A stretch of 64,000 nucleotides of DNA from Malus domestica (lineage: Eukaryota; Streptophyta; Magnoliopsida; Rosales; Rosaceae): assembly GCF_042453785.1 (NCBI RefSeq), contig NC_091661.1, positions 29,441,501 to 29,505,500 of the forward strand, given 5' to 3'. Both the position numbers and the translations under genes were made by a program. Positions 1 to 11,944 of the stretch are shown here, in pieces. Position 1 is the stretch's first letter. Each line of letters opens with the position of its first letter. The notes under the pieces were generated by a model, which saw nothing but the letters and a program-made list of their open reading frames with translations, did no database searches and was not told the origin of the DNA.

Positions 1-24
1 TTTGACCAGGCATCCATCTCCAAC

Positions 25-1536
25 ATGGGGAGCGAAGGAAGCCACAGCACACAGAATGACACCCTTCTTGCACCTAGTGCGAAACAACGAAAGAAGGAAG
101 GAAAAAGGGTTGCTCTTCAAGCTAAAGTAGATGAGCTAGAAGCTCAGAACAACAAGATAGCAATGAAGAATGAGGTCCTCCATGAGCAGTATGAGAAGTT
201 CTTTGAGACGCTCCACGAAACTAGGCGTACTCAAACACGCGAGCTCGTTGCCCCTGTGGACATCAACCATCATCTGGGTGCCCCCGGGTGCCCCCCAACA
301 CGGAGGGTCACTTCCATTCGACATAGGTATCCCTGATGAGAAGCAAGCTAATCATCAAAACATTGATCAACATGAGACTTCTCTCAACCCAGATGCTTCG
401 ACCCAAAGCAGGAGAAGTAGAGGAATACACCTCATTGCAGAAGGGTTGGAAAGATCGAAAGCCGTTTATCGTGACTGTCGAGGCTTCCTAAAGCAACGTC
501 GAGAGAATCCCCTCCATATATGCTCGAAGATCAATAACCCAAGGGTTTCTGAAAGACCCAGTCCCATCCCACGACCCAGGCCAGCTGCCAATCTAGGGAA
601 GGAACGATAGGTCCCAGAGGAACATGAAGGTACATGGGACTTTGAGGTATTCCGACAGACTCACCCTCGAAGTCAGTACGGCGAGTCCAAGGAAAAACCA
701 CACGCCCTTGCTCAAACTTTCCTACTTCCAATAGGCAATTGAGATTTATGAAAGAAAATTTCAGTTGTACATGACTCCATTCAGGACCCTCTTGTCCTAC
801 AGCTCCTTGAAGAGGTAAACAAGTTGAAGGCCGAACGTCAGGGCGAGATACCTGACTGGAACCAACCCAAGCCTGGCCCTCTCACAAGGAGGATCATCGA
901 CACCCCCTTCAAACGAAAACAAAACAAAAGCTTGGTTTACAACTCTATACTGGAAGGGAGGACCCAATTGAACACCTTAACCTCTTTGAGTCCACTGTGG
1001 CATATCGGATGCACACCGACGAAGAGCGATGTCTTCTCTTCCCCTCCACCCTCTCTGGCGGAGCTCTAAACTGGTATTGCCGTCTTTCACCTGAGACGGT
1101 AGACTCATTTGAGGAATTGAGGAAACTGTTTATCTTTCAACACATATTCCAGACCGATCACTTGCATTCTGCAAATGACTTGTACATTATTCGCCAGAAG
1201 CCGGACAAGTCACTACCAGAGTATGCTGATCGCTTCAGCCATGAGTATTCTCGCTGCGCTGAGGTAGATGACAAGACCGCCTTCAAGGCCTTCACGGCAG
1301 GCCTACGTGATTGTTTCTTCAAGTACATGATCAATGCCAACACTTGGAAGACTTACTCTGAAGTGATGGCACAGGCTTACAACCACGCATTCGCCGAAGC
1401 AAGGACATACCAAGGGAACCCCCATATGGTTAACCCCTATCAACAAATGGGAAATGGAAGTCAAGTTCTATCAAGTGAGGAGATATTGACCATTCAGACA
1501 CCCATTGCATCATCTCCTGCCTCATTTAGCTACTAG
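25..1536 (+). pseudogene. Broken gag of Gypsy copy 1
   Basis: The start MGSEGSHSTQND and the capsid region around 997-1430 (FEELRKLF, FSHEYSRCAE, FTAGLRDCFFKYMINA) match the gag part of the intact polyprotein encoded at 30381-36377. The reading frame is broken several times between 300 and 1000 and ends at a stop at 1534-1536. Gag would form the virus-like particle that packages element RNA; this copy cannot make the full protein. Confidence 0.9.
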
Positions 1537-1639
1537 CTAAGTCACCAAACGTATCTGTCTCTTGGTAAGAGGAATGATTTTTACTCTCAGCAAGCCCATT
1601 ACAACAAGGGGGATAAAAGTTCGTATCAAGACAACCAAG

Positions 1640-1730
1640 GGTGAACGTACCGTTGATTATTATGACTATGGGGCCAAACCTCACTCTTTCAAAGCGGAGG
1701 ACTAGGTACTGAAGGAAATGCTATTATAAG
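1640..1730 (+). pseudogene. Scrap of integrase C-terminus joined to gag
   Basis: Translation around 1650-1720 gives a YYD..KP.SFK...VLK pattern, which corresponds to the chromodomain-side end of integrase in the intact element (YYDSRVKPRSFKIGDWVLKK). It follows gag's DNQG region almost directly. About 4.7 kb of pol has therefore been deleted between gag and the integrase tail. In-frame stops are present. Confidence 0.75.
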
Positions 1731-2235
1731 AAGGCATACACATTACAAATGTTTCGACCCTCAACCGCTTGAGATCTTTTGTCACACAAGCCATTTGGTA
1801 AATATTTAAAGAAGAGGGAATTCAGACAACTTTTTCTGAGTCTTTTGTGTTCCTAGCACTAGAACACTTGGTCTACGCTGACCTACCCTTATACTCAAAC
1901 TCAGAGCTTCAACATGCGTACTTTGACACAAAGTATGTGATACTAAGTATTACAACCAACATGGTTCACATATCAAAAGCATGGATCCCTTCATGCATAG
2001 CAAAACATTCATAAGCATCACTTATATCAATCAACATAAACATTATACATTCCAACACATTCATACATAAACATCATACATTCCAACACATCCTTACATA
2101 AGCCAATTATGCTTCGAAATGGTTCAACATACTTTGTGCCTTCGACACTTGCTACAATGTGCCTCGACACCTTGCGCTTATTCTCACCAACGAGGTGATG
2201 AAATGTGAAGAAAGAACTCATTGTCATGACACCAA

Positions 2236-2995
2236 TCAGGTGATGAAATGTACAACCCGTACTCTAATATCATTTGGCAACTTGCCACTCATGCCACCAA
2301 CCAGGTGAAAAAGGAACTCATCTTCATGCCACCAACCAAATGATGAAATGTACAACCCGTACTCTCCTTCATGCCACCAACTAGGTGATGAAATGTACAA
2401 CCCGTACTCTAATATCATTTGGCAACTTGTCACTCATGCCACCAACCAGGTGAAGAAGGAACTCATCTTCGTGCCACCAACCAGGTGATGAAATGTACAA
2501 CCTGTACTCTCTTTCATGCCACCAACCAGGTGATGAAATGTATAACCTGTACTCTAATATCATTTGGCAACTTGCTATTCATGCCACCAACCAGGTGAAG
2601 AAGGAACTTATATTCATGCCACCAACCAGGTGATGAAATGTACAACCCGTACTCTCCTTCATGCCACCAACCAGGTGATGAAATGTACAACCCCTACTCT
2701 AATATCATTTGGCAACTTGTCACTCATGCCACCAACCAGGTGAAAAATGAACTCATCTTCATGCCACCAACCAGGTGATGAAATGTACAACCTGTACTCT
2801 TCTTCATGCCATCAACCAAGTGATGAAATGTACAACCCGTACTCTAATATCATTTGGCAACTTGTCATTCATGCCACCAACCGGTGGAAGAAGGAACTCA
2901 TCCTCGTGCCACCAACCAGGTGATGAAATGTGATGAAAGGTGATGAAGGAACTCACATTCGTACCACCAACCAAGTGATGAAAACAACTCACCAT
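2236..2995. repeat. Tandem array with a higher-order period of about 146 bp
   Basis: The core ATGCCACCAACCAGGTGA recurs at alternating spacings of about 35, 45 and 65 bp, giving a higher-order unit of about 146 bp present roughly five times. It lies in the spacer between pol and the accessory ORF of Gypsy copy 1. The intact element has a different array at the equivalent place, so the array is copy-specific. Confidence 0.85.
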
Positions 2996-3243
2996 TCATT
3001 CCACCTACCAGAAGACGAGTGGTACAACTTGTACATGTGAACTCCTAGCATTCACAAATAATCAAAAACCCTCAAGCTTGACAACTCAACTAGGGGAACA
3101 CTTATGCCCAACAAGAGTTATAGTCACCAACAAAGTCTTATTGCAAGCCAACAACAACTTCAATGCATGGCATACGAATATCAAGCTATTCAGCCCTCTT
3201 GCATCTGCTTCAAACATTTCCCCTCTGTAATAATGCAAACATT

Positions 3244-3740
3244 ACAACTCGTAGAAAGCTTCACACACTCTTGATCAAGACATGTGAAGCAAAACCAATT
3301 TATGGTGCCAACAAGAGCTTCATCAATGGAGGGCAACGACAATTCTCAAAAGCTTCACACACTTTTGATCAAGACAGTGTGAAGCAAAACCAATTTATGG
3401 TGCCAACAAGAGCTTCATCAAAGGAGTTCAACCACAATTCTCAAAAGCTTCACACACTTTTGATCAGGACAGTGTGAAACAAAACCAATTTATGGTGCCA
3501 ACAAGAGCTTTATCAATGGAGGGCAACCATAATTCTCAAAAGCTTCACACACTCTTGATCAAAACAGTATAAGCAAAACCAATTTATGGTGCCAACAAAA
3601 GCTTCATCAAAGGAGTTCAACCATAATTCTCAAAAGCTTTACACACTCCTGATCAAGACAGTGTGAAGCAAAACCAATTTATGGTGCCAACAAAAGCTTC
3701 ATCAATGGAGGGCAACTACAATTCTCAAACATTCGAAGCA
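3244..3740. repeat. Tandem array of about 95 bp
   Basis: Units contain AAAGCTTCACACAC, GATCAAGACAGTGTGAAGC and AACCAATTTATGGTGCCAAC. About five copies start near 3255, 3350, 3447, 3541 and 3637. It belongs to the internal spacer of Gypsy copy 1. Confidence 0.85.
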
Positions 3741-3929
3741 AATTCAAGACTGTTCGAAGCAAATTTAATTTATATGGTTCTTCCAAACCTTCGACTACTA
3801 TAAGGTGTGGCTTGCATCACAATCTCTTGCTCAACAGTATGGAAGCAAAATTTGTATATGTTGTCTCTCCCACATTTTCAAATTTCTAGTTTCCCCAAAA
3901 AAAAAGAAAAGGGAAATTCAACAAAGCTT

Positions 3930-4670
3930 CATCAATGGAGGACAACTACAAATTCTCAAAAGCTTCACACTATCTTGATCAAGATAGTGTGAAGCAAAAT
4001 CAATTCGTGGTACTCAACAAAGCTTCACCACAAAAGCTTCACCAACAAAAGCTTCATCAATTGAGGACAACTATAAATTCTCAAAAGCTTCATACTATCT
4101 TGATCAAGATAGTGTGAAGCAAAATCAATTAATGGTACCCAACAAAAGCTTCACCCATAAAAGTTTCACCAACAAAAGCTTCAACTCTAAAGCTTCACCA
4201 ACAAAAGCTTCATCAATGGAGGACAACTACAAATTCTCAAAAGCTTCACACTATCTTGATCAAGATAGTGTGAAGCAAAATCAATTCATGGTACTCAACA
4301 AAAGCTTCAACTCCAAAGCTTCACTTACAAAGCTTCAACTCCAAAGCTTCACTTACAAAAGCTTCACCCACAATAGCTTCACCTACAAAAGCTTCACCCA
4401 TAAAAGCTTCACCAACAAAAGCTTCCCCCACCAACCATAAAAGCTTCCCCCACCACAAAAGCTTCACCCATAAAGCTTCCCCCACCACAAAAGCTTCACC
4501 CACAAAAGCTTCACCTATAAAAGCTTCACCCACCATAAAAGCTTCACCCACAAAAGCTTCACCTACAAAGCTTTAACACAAAAGCTTCACCTACCAAAGC
4601 TTCACACTATCTTGATCAAGATAGTGTGAAGCAAAATCAATTCATGGTACCCAACAAAGCTTCAACCTCA
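3930..4670. repeat. Short AAAGCTTCACC tandem array
   Basis: Dozens of AAAGCTTCACC-like units (11-16 bp) alternate with longer blocks from the preceding array. The reverse complement, GGTGAAGCTTT, forms the array at 29749-30125 in the intact element, so this array type is shared by both copies although its length and interruptions differ. Confidence 0.9.
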
Positions 4671-4721
4671 AAGATTCACCTACAAAACTTCAACACCAAA
4701 GCTTCACCTACAAAACTTAAA

Positions 4722-4822
4722 ATATATATATATATATATTTTTTTTTTCGGAAATTCAAAAATTCAAAAATTCAAAAATTTAAAAATTCAAAAATTCAAA
4801 AATTCAAAAAAAAAAAATCGAA
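4722..4822. repeat. Low-complexity (TA)n, poly-T and ATTCAAAA repeat
   Basis: A TATATA run and T run at about 4724-4748 are followed by about eight ATTCAAAA units and an A-rich tail. The position matches the poly-T next to the short array in the intact element (30124-30156). Confidence 0.85.
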
Positions 4823-5282
4823 AAAATAAAATAAAATTGCCTAGGCATCCTCTTCTTTGGGCCAAACAACTTTCATAACAAATATATATATGAAGGAGTT
4901 TTGGACTACCACTTAGAAAGGAAATGCCTCATTCGTCAACTCCCTCGACCGGAAACTTGGGGAACTCCTACCATATGCTACTGCACATTAATACTCGGAA
5001 GTCTCACGACCACTCAGTGACTTGGATTTTTCAAGTCTCCAAACGAGAAGTTTTCCTCACTTGGGAAATTAAGGGAGCACTACCTTAACCTACATGCTTC
5101 ACTCACAAAGCTTCAACATACAAGCTTTAATAAAAGGAAAAATTCAAAGAACTTAGTGAAGAAAACCTTGGTGTATTTAATACAATACGTTGAAATGAAG
5201 CAAAACTTGTTTATTGATATCTCCTATAAGTTACAAATATGTACATATACATGAATCAAAATAAACAAACAAGAGGGAGCCT

Positions 5283-5957
5283 TCACAAATGTTGCTCAGA
5301 AGAAGTCTCAGCAGTCGGCAGAGCCCCAGAAAGAGGAGGCACCAGAGGGTGGGTATTCGGAGCCTCAATACTAGGCAGAACCCCAGAAGGAGGAGGCACC
5401 AAAGGTTGATCATTTGGAGATTCATTACGCGGTACAGCCCCAAAAGACGAAGGCAATAAATGTCTTTGGAATAAACCCACAAACCTTTGATGATCAAGTA
5501 AAATCTGACCATCAGATTCCTGCAGTTGGTCGAGCTTCCTCTTCATATTTGTAGCATAGTCATGTGCGAGCATGTGCAACTGTTTATTCTCATGCTTTAG
5601 CCCTTTGATCTCCTGTTTGAGACTGATCACTTCAGCCGCCAATGATTCAACTTGGCGGGTTTGAGCAAATATGCGTTGGGCTATATTAGACACAGAGCCT
5701 GCACACTAAACACTAAAAGCCAGATAATCCTTAACAGCCAACTCATCAAACCGTTTGGAAATTAGTTTGTTATCTTTGGGAGTGAGAAGGTTCCTGGCCA
5801 CCATCACAGCGGTCATATCATTCTTCATCACAGAATCCCCAACGGTAAGAGGACCAGTAGAGGATAAGAAGGATGGGCGTCATATGTTGTCTTGAGAAGG
5901 CATGGCTGCCTCTTCACCAAAGTTCAAATCAAAATGACTGTCGTATGGGCCAGACAT
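5283..5957 (-). pseudogene. Antisense accessory ORF of Gypsy copy 1 (two in-frame stops)
   Basis: On the strand opposite gag, this 675-nt frame aligns codon for codon with the intact accessory ORF at 26960-27634. It starts at ATG 5957 (MSGP...FDLNFGEE) and ends at the same place. One TGA replaces a Trp codon in DNIWRP and one TAG lies just before CAGSVSN; no length change is seen. The downstream half is open and keeps the coiled-coil heptads (ESLAAEVISLKQEIKGLKHE) and the proline-rich C-terminal repeats. The function is unknown. Accessory ORFs in either orientation between pol and the 3' LTR are known in the Tat lineage. Confidence 0.85.
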
Positions 5958-6050
5958 TCTTAGAAATGAGGTGCAATAAATATCTGAAGTAAGGGGAAAA
6001 TTCCTACAAGCAATAACTCTCTGAATATACTTCTTACACATAATTGATGC

Positions 6051-6061
6051 CCATATAAAAG
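6051..6061 (-). promoter_or_regulatory. Possible TATA box of the antisense accessory ORF (copy 1)
   Basis: On the minus strand CTTTTATATGG lies about 95 nt upstream of the accessory ORF ATG at 5957. The intact element also has a TATA-like site about 115 nt upstream of its ATG. The pairing of site and ORF is seen; promoter activity is inferred. Confidence 0.4.
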
Positions 6062-6359
6062 AAAGGGCAACATGGCCGTTGGTTCAAAAATCGAAGAGGC
6101 ACCACTCTCCCGATTTCGAAAATGCACCACTATCCACACGCAACATCAGCTCCTCGGGTACCACATATAACTCTGCCAAAGATCTCTGACAAAGTTTAGA
6201 CACATAAATTTTGAAGGTCCAGCTGCCCTACTATTACCCACAAGGGTAAAGGAACAGCACCACTACTTGATAACTAGAAAGTCCCACTGTGTGTCAACCT
6301 TCGTGCTCTGTGGCAAGGCAGACTGACAAAAATGCCCAACCTTTACTCATATTCGAGAA

Positions 6360-6838
6360 AACACTCCCAACAAGATTGCTTGGTCAAAAATCGAAGAGGC
6401 ATCGCCCTCCGAATCTCGAGAGCCAGACTCCTAACAAGATTACTTTATCAAAAATCAAAGAGACACTGTTCTCCGAATCTCAAGACTCAGACTCCCAGCA
6501 GGATTGCTCTCTCAAAAATTGAAGAGGCACCGCTTCCCGAATATCGAGAGCCAGACTCCCAACAGGATTACATGCTCAAACATCGAAGAGGCACCATCCT
6601 CCGAATCTCGAGAGCCAGACTCCTAACAGGATTACTTTCTAAAAAATCGAAGAGACACTGCTCTCCAAATCTCAAGAGTCAGACTCCCAACATGATTGCT
6701 TTCTCAAAAATCGAAAAGGCACCGTTCTCTGAATCTCGAGAGCCAGATCCCCGACAGGATTACTTGTTTCAAAAACCGAAGAGGCACCGCTCTTCGAACT
6801 TCGAGAGCCAGATTTCCTCGGATAAAGCTTGTCTATAA
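6360..6838. repeat. 64-bp tandem array
   Basis: AGACTC-type landmarks recur at 6425, 6489, 6553, 6617, 6681, 6745 and 6809, an exact 64-bp period over about seven copies. Each unit contains TCAAAAATCGAAGAGGCACC and CGAATCTCGAGAGCC. Open translations across it are repeat artefacts. A shorter related stretch is at 26098-26348 in the intact element. Confidence 0.9.
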
Positions 6839-8127
6839 TATTCACACGTAACATCAGCTTTCCAGATACCACATACCATTTTTTCAAAGTGCTCTGACAA
6901 AGTTAAAACACGTGAAGCTTGCAGCTCTCACTACATTGCTATGACCAAGAAGGGTAAAAGAATAGCACTACTACTTGTTGTTAGGGAGCCTTCTATATAT
7001 GTCGACTTTCATCATCCACAGCCAGGCAGACCTGCAAATAAAAAAAATGCTCAATTGTTCTTCACATCCCCCTCTCAGTAGAGTCTTTCGAAATACTCAG
7101 CTTCTTTTCGTCCTGATAATACCTCTGCAAACAAGCCACACCAGAGCAAGAGTATCTCATATCATAAGGGTTAAAAGCAAGAGTATCCCATATCATGATT
7201 TTTCCTTGTCTTTTCCTTTTCCCTTGTTCTTACCTGTAAGACAAGGAGAAAGAGAGTAATCAGTCAATACTTGGAATCAAGCTTCCAGTCATGAACTGAC
7301 TGCCTGGAACCCCTTGCCTGATTGCTTACCTGACATTGCTCTCGAGTACTCATCTTCAACATCTTATGCTTCCAGAGAACATACTACATTTACCTGAGGA
7401 ACAGATAGGGCAAGTGAGAAGGATACAAGGAAGCATGTGGAGACAATCGTAACAGAACACGTGCTGATACATCCACTACTTTGTCAACAGCAAAAGTATC
7501 CCATATCATCAGGGTCGAACGTACTCTAGATTTGATGGACTTGTTTTGACCCTCAAATTCTTGAGTCAGCCTTATACTCTGGAAGAAACCAGAAAACCCT
7601 CCAGCCCAGTTCAAGAATAAGCATATGGAAAGTTACTTCTTCAAAAGCAAAAGTATCTCATATCATCTCTTCTCCATTTGCTTCTCCTTATCCTTGTTGT
7701 TGTTTACGACACAAAGAGAAAGAGAACAATCAACCAGAAGCCGAAGTCGAACCTCCGATCCAGGTTGCTTGCTTGGAAGTCTAATTGCTTACCTTGTCTA
7801 TTACCTCTTTCGACAAATCTCTAGCTCGGCGACTTGGGGGACTTCTACTATAGGGTTTGTATCACACTTGACCAAGCCTGAAACTACAAGTAAGCTTCAA
7901 GTGAAATTGATACATTAGCTTGTGCATCTTCATCGGTTAAAGATACCACCTCTGGATGGAGGAAAAGTACTTCAAGAAAAGATGCCACATCTACATATGA
8001 GACAGATAAAGCAATTGAAAATGATACCACACTTTGGTACTTAGAAGTTTCGTGATTACTTAATAGCTTGGATGTGCACGTCCCCAACCAAGGAGCTTCC
8101 CTCACTCGGGAACTTAAGGGAGCACTG

Positions 8128-8640
8128 TTTGTACCATACTTGACCAATCCCGAAACTACTGAGCACCGGTCAACGTTATACCGTCAAAGTCCCAGAAGAG
8201 TTTCCCTCAAACCAGGAGGCCAATCACAGCGCGATACGTGTCGACATCAGAAGCCAATTATAGCGCGACACGTGTCAACATCAGAAGCCAATCACAACAC
8301 GACACGTGTCAATGTCAGAATGAAACTAGAAACTCTCTTCCATAAATAGAGATCATTCTCTCACAATATTTCCTAATGTCATTTGTACTAAATCATTCAC
8401 TAATACCCACTAAAGGAGAGCTTGAACCTATGTACTTGTGTAAACCCTTCACAATTAATGAGAACTTCTCTACTCCGTGGACGTAGCCAATCTGGTTGAA
8501 CCACGTACATCTTGTGTTTGCTTCCCTGTCCCTATCCATTTACTTACTTATCTACACTAGTGACCGGAGCAATCTAGCGAATGTCACAAACTTAACATTT
8601 TCTGTTGTACCAAAGTCTTTGCTGATTTTGTGCATCAACA
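8128..8640 (+). repeat. 3' LTR of Gypsy copy 1 (513 bp)
   Basis: It starts TGTTTGTACCATAC after the purine-rich tract AAGGGAGCAC and ends GTGCATCAACA. The same 513-bp length and ends (in reverse) are found for the LTR at 24230-24742. It contains U3 promoter modules, a TATA-like box and a transcript-start region. Confidence 0.9.
8220..8349 (+). promoter_or_regulatory. U3 promoter: three 34-bp CCAAT/ACGTG modules plus TATA
   Basis: CCAAT starts at 8220, 8254 and 8288, an exact 34-bp period, and each is followed about 17 bp later by an ACGTG core (ACACGTGTC in two of them, a G-box/ABRE-like site). A TATA-like CATAAATAGA follows at 8341. The same arrangement is seen in the LTR at 24521-24648. 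CCAAT and ACGTG are known NF-Y and bZIP/bHLH sites; use as a stress-responsive promoter is inferred. Confidence 0.6.
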
Positions 8641-10039
8641 ATTATTATTACTTAAAAATATTAATAAGCTTGTTTTAAATCTTTCAAACTAATAATTATT
8701 AATATAAATAAAAAGTCTAACATATCTTTTGCAATGCGTACAATAACTAGGGTTTATACGTAGGGACTGAAAATAATTAGTTTGTAAATATGAGGCTATT
8801 CAAAATAGAATCACACCCGAGGTGGATGGACTTTGGGATCAAAGTATGAAGTTTTTCGAAGACTTTACGAATATTCTCCTACTAAGTGTTTGATATAATG
8901 TCTTCTAGGTATATCTTGACAGTTTGGGCGTTGACAACACTCAACAAAATCTCTCTATATCACTCATCAGATTGATTCGATATATGTCGATATCTGTTGA
9001 TACGTGCGCAATATAGGTTGACTACAACAAACCCATCAAGTGTTGAACAAAAAGTCTATGTGAATAAACTGAAGAAAAAAAATTGCATACTATTTCTATT
9101 TAACACTGAGATCTCTTAAAGTTCGAATTTTGAATTCGCCACAACTACGGGCATACAAAGCACACTATACACACTAATGAGGGTAACCAAAATCATGGGG
9201 ATTGGGAATTGCTCCGTGGGAAGAGATTTTCTCGATTGTTTAGTAGTCAAGCAATTAAACAATATTTTTTTTGAACAAAACAAATTAAACAATTAATTTC
9301 TTCAAATTTTTACGATGATGGATCAGTTTCCTCTCAATCGATTGGCATCATATCTATGAATCTGTCACACGACTTGGTTCCGCTAAGGAGAACAACTTAG
9401 GAGCCGAAATTCTTTCTTCCCATTAGACATAGAGATCAACCCAAATCCTGCATCTTTATCTTTATCGATCTGTGATGATAATCACGGGGAAAAAGATTGG
9501 AGGAGTGATTTGTGAGCAGGAGGGAAAAAGAGCAGGAATCACAGATAATGGTCGCTATCACTGACGTCAGGGAGTGGACTAAATTAATAAAGCACCCAAA
9601 AAGAAGACACCAAAAAGATAAGGCAAGGAATAATATAATTAATTAGGGTTAATTTAGTGCTTAGTAACGGGGAAGCTGGCAACAACGGAGGTCGTGGCAC
9701 CCTCCATGGAGACAACTGATGAACACCGTACGGAAAGAGCGCGTAGGCTCAGCACACGAAGCAACCCGATCCCGAGGCTCCGAGATCCAGGCTGAGGCTC
9801 GGTCGCTATTCATGTAATCCCAGGCAAATTCATTGGAGTTGGAGCTAGGGCTTCTGCCTATGTTAGACTTACCCTAAAAGTAAATTATAAGAAGTTCCGT
9901 TTTGATCTCTATATTTTAAATGTTGGATTTGTAGATAAAAAATAAAAATGTAGATTACAATTTAACAGATATTGAGATGAGAAAATCTACTTTAAGGATA
10001 ACAGTCTTATCTTCATTGTATTTTATCACAACAACTAAG
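8641..10039. other. Intergenic, no gene supported
   Basis: AT-rich DNA without a convincing ORF. The stretch 9660-9850 is more GC-rich and could hold part of a decayed exon, but I could not read a recognisable protein from either strand. Confidence 0.5.
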
Positions 10040-10215
10040 GACTTGTATAGAAAATATTTTTAAATGATTAAAAGCGTTTTGAAAAAATTATTTTTGGGTT
10101 CTAAATGCATTTAAAATGTTTTTCTATGATTAACTTGTATTTTTATTACGTATTGGTTTCAAAAACATTTTTTTCAAAAACGCTTTCAATCATTTAAAAA
10201 CATTTTCCAAATAAG
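10040..10215. mobile_element. MITE-like hairpin element
   Basis: About 35-bp imperfect inverted arms face each other: AAATGATTAAAAGCGTTTTG near 10063 and CAAAAACGCTTTCAATCATT near 10176, separated by about 100 bp. No ORF. This is typical of a short non-autonomous DNA transposon. Target duplications were not resolved. Confidence 0.6.
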
Positions 10216-10641
10216 CTATAAATATAAATTGCGAAAAAAAATAATAAAAGAATGAGTTAAATCACGACAATTAAAACTACACAACCAAAATGGAACTTTG
10301 CCCAAACTACAAGAACCATACTCTGGCTTAATCAATATGTCACTGTCAAATAATCATTACGAGAAATGTAGTATACTATCTTATGAGCAAGCTAAATACT
10401 AAACCCTAATTTAGTTTGCTTCATTATTTTAAAGAAAGCAAGTATGTTTGAACTTTGAACCAATTTAATTGTCAGGAAGTTGTACAAAAGAGAGGGAGAA
10501 TCTGGATTTGCATGGAGATTTGGGGACATACAAGTACAATTGTCAATATATGTTTGCATTCAGTGGGATAAGTTGATTCACTTTCCGTTAAATTTTACTG
10601 GATCAACTGCGCATGCATATATGCATATATTATGTAGGTTC

Positions 10642-11289
10642 TATTGGGAAATGATTTTCATTACATCAAAGGATAAGTTACAAGAGTATTTATATGGAAA
10701 CTGAGGCGGTGGAGGTTCAGATCCGTCAACAATACCGGTAAGTTTGTAGCGACGAAAGATCGGCTCGAAGAGAGATCGCCACACAAGATAGTTATGGCGC
10801 TTGAGCTTAGTCTGAATCATGCTGCCGATATTGTGTATCGTAATCGAGTTGATCGAGGCCTGAATTGAAGAATTAGGGTTTGTGGGCAGCGGAACAGAAG
10901 GATGAGGATTTGGAGAAGAAGAAGGAGGATCAGCAAGCACAGGAGGAGAAGGATGGTGCGCGATCACTGGGGAAGAAGAAGTCGAAGAATTGGCCGCCAT
11001 AGATTGTTGATTGCAGAGAGAAAATGACAGGAATGAGACCTGTTTGGTGACTAAGAAAATGAGAGGAAGCGTACAAAGGATCTTAGTCGGTAGACTTTAG
11101 GCGAGTGATACCATATTGGGAAATGATTTTCATTACATCAAAGGATAAGTTACAAGAGTATTTATATGGAAGCTAAATACAACAGACTAACAGAGTAAAG
11201 GAAAGTTACAAGTGTGGTAATTTTCCTAACTAACTTTTAACTGTTTGTTATTACTATTATGTTGAGTTACTTGAGTAACTTTCTCTTCA
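10642..11289 (-). mobile_element. Internally deleted Ty1/Copia element, 648 bp
   Basis: Target duplication GGTTC is seen at 10637-10641 and 11290-11294. On the minus strand the order is a 5' LTR (11289-11114, starting TGAAGAG and ending CCCAATA), an adjacent primer-binding site TGGTATCA (11113-11106, initiator-Met tRNA type, usual for Copia), the start of gag (ATG at 11000), then an abrupt join near 10700 to the last 58 bp of the 3' LTR (10699-10642). That 58 bp matches the end of the 5' LTR essentially perfectly. Confidence 0.85.
10700..11000 (-). pseudogene. Copia gag N-terminus, truncated
   Basis: It begins MAANSSTSSSPVIAHH, is Pro/Ser rich, and carries the Copia gag signature region NYLVWRSLFEPIFRRYKLTG. 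After VDGSEPPPPQFP the frame runs into 3' LTR sequence because the rest of gag-pol is deleted. The resulting 119-residue reading frame is a chimera of gag and LTR and is unlikely to be functional. Confidence 0.8.
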
Positions 11290-11944
11290 GGTTCAACGTC
11301 ATTGTTGCCGGCTACTGACAAAACCACCATCTTAAACGGAATGGAGAGATAATGTATGGATCTATCAAATTCTACCACGATCAGATTAATTTAATTTAAG
11401 CATTTGCAAATTAAACTACAATTAGCTTGGCTTGCAATGTGCACGAGGTTGATTTTGAAATGTTTAAAAAAAGTATAATTTGACTGTGAATTAAAGCCAT
11501 AGCTTCATGCGCGCTTAAAGTCCAAAAATGGACACCCACCAACTAAAATACCCTCTCTCTCTCTCACAAACCATGGGTTTAGTACATTTTCACCGTTTTA
11601 TGTTTGTCCTGTCAAACGCTAATCAAGATTTGGCCAACGTTAATTAACAAAAGAATTAAGGCTTACCTACTACAGAAATATTGGAGTTTACCTGCCCCAA
11701 AAGCAATCAATAGTTAAAACTAAAAATATAGCACTCTTCAACGAAGAATTAGACCTGCATGTATTATGTGCCGGCTAGGACTTTTTAACTTCATGAAAAA
11801 AGTTTGTGAGCAATGCAGTCACTGCATACGTTTTGCATGTAAAATGAAGCTCGCCTTCTAATTATTATTAATTATTCAAAGACCCTAAATCCGGCCGGAA
11901 TAACAACAGTTCCCATGGTTCATTAATTGTATTTGGGGAGACTT

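Larger units (their letters stand above)
1..8640 (+). mobile_element. Decayed Tat-type Ty3/Gypsy retrotransposon (copy 1, 5' end outside window)
   Basis: The window opens inside the element, just before gag. In order it holds a broken gag, a short scrap of the integrase C-terminus, three tandem arrays, an antisense accessory ORF, another tandem array, a leader-like region and a complete 513-bp 3' LTR ending at 8640. The same order in reverse orientation is seen in the intact element at 24230-36753, which identifies the family. Protease, reverse transcriptase, both RNase H domains and most of integrase are missing, so it cannot be autonomous. The 5' LTR lies upstream of the window. Confidence 0.9.

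Noticed and set aside
2236..4670. Several short open frames with repetitive proteins (for example 4114-4440, 4321-4551)
   Set aside because: Tandem repeats whose unit keeps a frame open by chance; no start context or conserved protein.
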